From assembly GCA_900767585.1 (NCBI GenBank), contig CAAFZP010000010.1, forward strand, positions 1-35,808: DNA of 35,808 nt. The letters run 5' to 3'. The stretch comes from Lachnospiraceae bacterium (GTDB taxonomy: Bacteria; Bacillota; Clostridia; Lachnospirales; Lachnospiraceae). Below the pieces are notes generated by a model. That model was given only the letters and a program-made list of their open reading frames with translations. It was not told the DNA's origin and made no database searches. Position 1 is the stretch's first letter. Each line of letters begins with the position of its first letter. Position numbers and translations under genes: made by a program. Positions 33,462-35,808 of the stretch are shown piece after piece.

Positions 33462-34835
33462 CTAAAGTACGTCAGCGAAATGAACTTTAAGTTTTTTGAA
33501 TATTGTCATACCTAATCCAAGCAGAATCGATATAACAATCCAAAAATACATCGTCTCATACGGATTATTCCAAAACCATTCTTTATATATCAATGCATCT
33601 CTATATCCTGATACTATATAGTACATAGGCATTGCCTTAAAAATCCACAACAAATGTCTAGGTAATATTGAGACCTGCCACAAAATCGGTGTCATCCATA
33701 CACCAACCTGCAAAAATATCAAAACAAACTGCGATGTATCTCTAAAAAATACGACTACCGCACATGTAAAATACACTAAAGCCAACGCCATTACAAAGGT
33801 GCACAAAGAATAATAAATTATCTGTAATGTATATAAATCAGGCGTATATCCATAGCACCAGGCTATGACAACAGTAAGTAACATGAAAAATATGTGTACA
33901 AACAATGCAGACAAAACTTTTACCACTGGCAATATGCTTATTTTAAATACTACTTTTTTAACCAAATACTGATATTCCACCAACGTAGATGTTCCTGCCG
34001 ATAATGCATCTGAAAAGAAAAACCATGGTACTAAACCTGCTATAAGCCATAATACAAACGGAACATCTCCTACGTCACCACTTTTTAATCCTATTCCAAA
34101 TACAAACCAATATACAAGCACTGTGATCACTGGCTGCACAAAAGCCCAAATTATGCCAAGATACGTACCAACATACTTTGTTTTAAAATCATTTTTGGCA
34201 AGCTGAAACATCAATTTTTTGCTACTCTTTATATCTCTAAAGATTTCAAGCACAGGTCTTCGATTTAACACAGCTAACGCAACAACTGCGTCCAACACTA
34301 CGCAGAAGAGGATATTATATGTTCTAGCTTTTTTTGCCATTGCAGAATTTATTATTCCTGTTAAAAAATCATCATCAAAACCAAATATACACTGTGGATC
34401 TCCTTCTTGAGCTTGGACCGCTATATATGTTTCTTCATCAGTAATGGTCTTAACGTCTTTTATTTCGTTTGTGTTTTTTAATAATTCTTTTTTTATATCA
34501 TAGTTTCCACAATTTTCAATGCTAATCGCGTATATATTAATATTCGCTTGTTCCCTACCAAAATCAATTCGCCAATCAGTATATTCAGAAGGAACCGAAA
34601 ACTGCAACGTTGACTTACTTCCTGGAGTTACATACTCTATCGTCTGACAATGCTCTAAATCATATATGCCATACGAATAGAAAAACTGAAACTCCACATT
34701 TTTATCTGCTTCAACCGTTACATTAACATATAAATCTGTAGGTTTGTTTAATGATGCCTTATTATAAATAATTAAGTTTGACGCAATAATAAAAGCCACC
34801 AAAATAATTATTTTAATTAGTCTTCTATTTTTCAT
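33462..34835 (-). CDS. wzm: Wzm: polysaccharide ABC exporter permease with N-terminal extracytoplasmic extension
   Basis: 457 residues, where the family is usually 260-280. From ~205 to the end is an ordinary ABC-2 permease (LAKNDFKTKYVGTYLGIIWA, IAGLVPWFFFSDAL, about six helices, ending FKKLKVHFADVL). The extra part has a membrane helix at 6-24, an outside domain at about 25-170 with beta-sandwich character (LYVNVTVEADKNVEFQFFYS, STLQFSVPSEYTDWRIDFG), and a second helix at 172-190. The outside domain could bind the emerging glycan or a wall partner. The start ATG is 2 bases after the epimerase stop with a poor ribosome binding site of its own, so translational coupling is likely. It pairs with Wzt. 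Confidence 0.9.
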   Translation of the reverse strand: MKNRRLIKIIILVAFIIASNLIIYNKASLNKPTDLYVNVTVEADKNVEFQFFYSYGIYDLEHCQTIEYVTPGSKSTLQFSVPSEYTDWRIDFGREQANINIYAISIENCGNYDIKKELLKNTNEIKDVKTITDEETYIAVQAQEGDPQCIFGFDDDFLTGIINSAMAKKARTYNILFCVVLDAVVALAVLNRRPVLEIFRDIKSSKKLMFQLAKNDFKTKYVGTYLGIIWAFVQPVITVLVYWFVFGIGLKSGDVGDVPFVLWLIAGLVPWFFFSDALSAGTSTLVEYQYLVKKVVFKISILPVVKVLSALFVHIFFMLLTVVIAWCYGYTPDLYTLQIIYYSLCTFVMALALVYFTCAVVVFFRDTSQFVLIFLQVGVWMTPILWQVSILPRHLLWIFKAMPMYYIVSGYRDALIYKEWFWNNPYETMYFWIVISILLGLGMTIFKKLKVHFADVL

Positions 34836-34837
34836 AC

Positions 34838-35683
34838 TTATTTTAATCCTCTATCATGCAATATCTCGTCAATTTTTTCTGGATTTCCCCATATACCCGG
34901 CGAATCATATGGCCTATCTGGAAAAGCTCCATATTTTAATTTAATTTTGAAATCATGTTCTTTTATAAATTCCTCAACTTTATCCGCCAATGACACAGGC
35001 ACTCCACTGCAACAATTAATAATTCCATTTACTTTGTCTTGTGTAACAACGGCCATTATTTGCGTTGCCAATTCATCCACAGACATAAAATCATATAAAT
35101 TCTTTCCACTTGTAAACGGGAATTCGGTTTTTCCTTCTTTTTCTGCCTGAACCAATTTTGTAAATATAGAATGATTTTTTAAATCATCTCCATAAATATA
35201 GTATCCACGAATCCATTGTACAACCGCATCATACTTTTCTCCTAAAAGAATCGTCAATTCTCTCAAAGAATTTTTTGCAATTCCATACAATGATAGAGGA
35301 TTCGTGGGCGTATTTTCATCTATTGCACCCTCAAAATACCCCACTTCATGCATCGTTCCCATTACAGCAATTTGTTTAAGTCCACCCTTTAACATGGTCT
35401 CAATAAATATATAATGTTTGTACAAATCCTCTATATGAGAGTTGTCATTATGAACAAATCCATTTCTCCATGCCATGTGAAGACATACTTCCGGACGTCC
35501 TAATACCTCATAACAATCCTCACCACATTCAAATATGTTATAACTGATTTTTTCTGCTCGATCATCTACATCGTTCAGATTAATATCCACTGCAATAACG
35601 CTATTTCCATCATCCAAAAGTTTCTTTACTATATGTCTACCTATATATCCACCTGCACCTGTAACGACTATTTTTTTGTTCAT
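34838..35683 (-). CDS. NAD-dependent epimerase/dehydratase (extended SDR) for a nucleotide sugar
   Basis: 281 residues. The Rossmann motif is GAGGYIG (9-15), Asp33 in VDIN suggests NAD, the catalytic Tyr133 and Lys137 are in YGIAK, and Thr110 in VMGTMHE is the likely third residue. It is shorter than typical UDP-glucose 4-epimerase and resembles the reductases that make deoxysugar donors (such as dTDP-4-keto-6-deoxyhexose reductases), but the substrate cannot be fixed from sequence alone. It is the first complete gene of the wzm-wzt-rgpF operon. The nearest good ribosome binding site, AAAGGAAAC, is 38 bases upstream and separated from the ATG by a perfect 9-bp hairpin (35696-35719). The codons near the ATG have only a weak site. 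Confidence 0.82.
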   Translation of the reverse strand: MNKKIVVTGAGGYIGRHIVKKLLDDGNSVIAVDINLNDVDDRAEKISYNIFECGEDCYEVLGRPEVCLHMAWRNGFVHNDNSHIEDLYKHYIFIETMLKGGLKQIAVMGTMHEVGYFEGAIDENTPTNPLSLYGIAKNSLRELTILLGEKYDAVVQWIRGYYIYGDDLKNHSIFTKLVQAEKEGKTEFPFTSGKNLYDFMSVDELATQIMAVVTQDKVNGIINCCSGVPVSLADKVEEFIKEHDFKIKLKYGAFPDRPYDSPGIWGNPEKIDEILHDRGLK

Positions 35684-35695
35684 TTTATACTTGTA

Positions 35696-35719
35696 TGATA
35701 ATTAGGAAGTTAATTATCA
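35696..35719. promoter_or_regulatory. Perfect inverted repeat upstream of the epimerase
   Basis: TGATAATTA (35696-35704), 6-base loop, TAATTATCA (35711-35719). It lies 12 bases before the ATG and just after AAAGGAAAC. As RNA it would place the distant ribosome binding site nearer the start. As DNA it could be an operator. Confidence 0.6.
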
Positions 35720-35747
35720 CACGTTTCCTTTCTTTTAATATCGTGGT

Positions 35748-35807
35748 TCAATACAATTCAGATACTATGGACTTTTGATTTTTTTCTGTAGCTTGACTAC
35801 TCAACTG
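35748..35807 (-). CDS. Possible C-terminal end of an upstream operon gene
   Basis: An open frame enters from the right edge and ends at TGA 35750-35748, with 19 sense codons (QLSSQATEKNQKSIVSELY). It is too short to recognise and the other two frames stop early. If real, the epimerase would be an internal gene of a longer operon, 64 bases downstream. Confidence 0.3.
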   Translation of the reverse strand, partial: QLSSQATEKNQKSIVSELY

Positions 35808-35808
35808 G

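Overview
The window looks like chromosomal DNA of a spore-forming anaerobic Firmicute, most probably a Lachnospiraceae gut bacterium (Roseburia/Agathobacter/Butyrivibrio-like; genus not resolved). The reasons are a DUF5717-type protein, a CotS-like coat protein, a CspA/B-like subtilase, a type-3 prolyl-tRNA synthetase, strong AAGGAGG ribosome binding sites and almost all genes on the minus strand. The first 19 bases match the 3' end of the Illumina read-1 adapter, so the left edge is a sequencing artefact that cuts the first gene. No rRNA, tRNA, CRISPR array or insertion sequence was seen.

Bases 20-21183 are a moderately GC, chromosome-backbone-like half. From left to right it holds: a DUF5717 gene cut by the edge; a divergent HisC/CobD-like aminotransferase (the only clear plus-strand gene); a surface-sugar group (glf, a DUF2142 membrane protein, ugd); a MacB-like ABC transporter; phosphoglucomutase preceded by a PEGA-domain lipoprotein; a CotS-like protein; CCA-adding enzyme; prolyl-tRNA synthetase with an RluA-type pseudouridine synthase; and a CspA/B-like serine protease with a 42-bp internal tandem repeat.

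Bases 21235-25209 are a decayed junction. They hold the tail of a SASA-type esterase and another gene remnant, a membrane acyltransferase whose beta-propeller-like tail is cut off, an LTA-synthase-like membrane sulfatase-fold protein, and a degraded partial copy of the same acyltransferase.

Bases 25210-35808 are an AT-rich surface polysaccharide operon read right to left: NAD-dependent epimerase, Wzm permease (with an unusual ~200-residue N-terminal extension), Wzt ATPase with a C-terminal glycan-binding domain, two RgpF-type glycosyltransferases, a SAM methyltransferase, a kinase-like protein with a modular coiled coil, and an acyltransferase. The tightly coupled genes suggest this model: the RgpF proteins build a rhamnan-like chain on the cytoplasmic face, the methyltransferase and kinase cap it, the coiled coil sets the length at which capping occurs, Wzt reads the cap, and Wzm exports the chain.

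The most interesting signal is this methyltransferase plus kinase/coiled-coil pair. It looks like a two-gene version of E. coli WbdD, the O-antigen chain terminator and molecular ruler, in a Gram-positive cluster. The coil is built from almost identical 84-bp (28-residue, four-heptad) units, so copy-number change could alter glycan length in steps.
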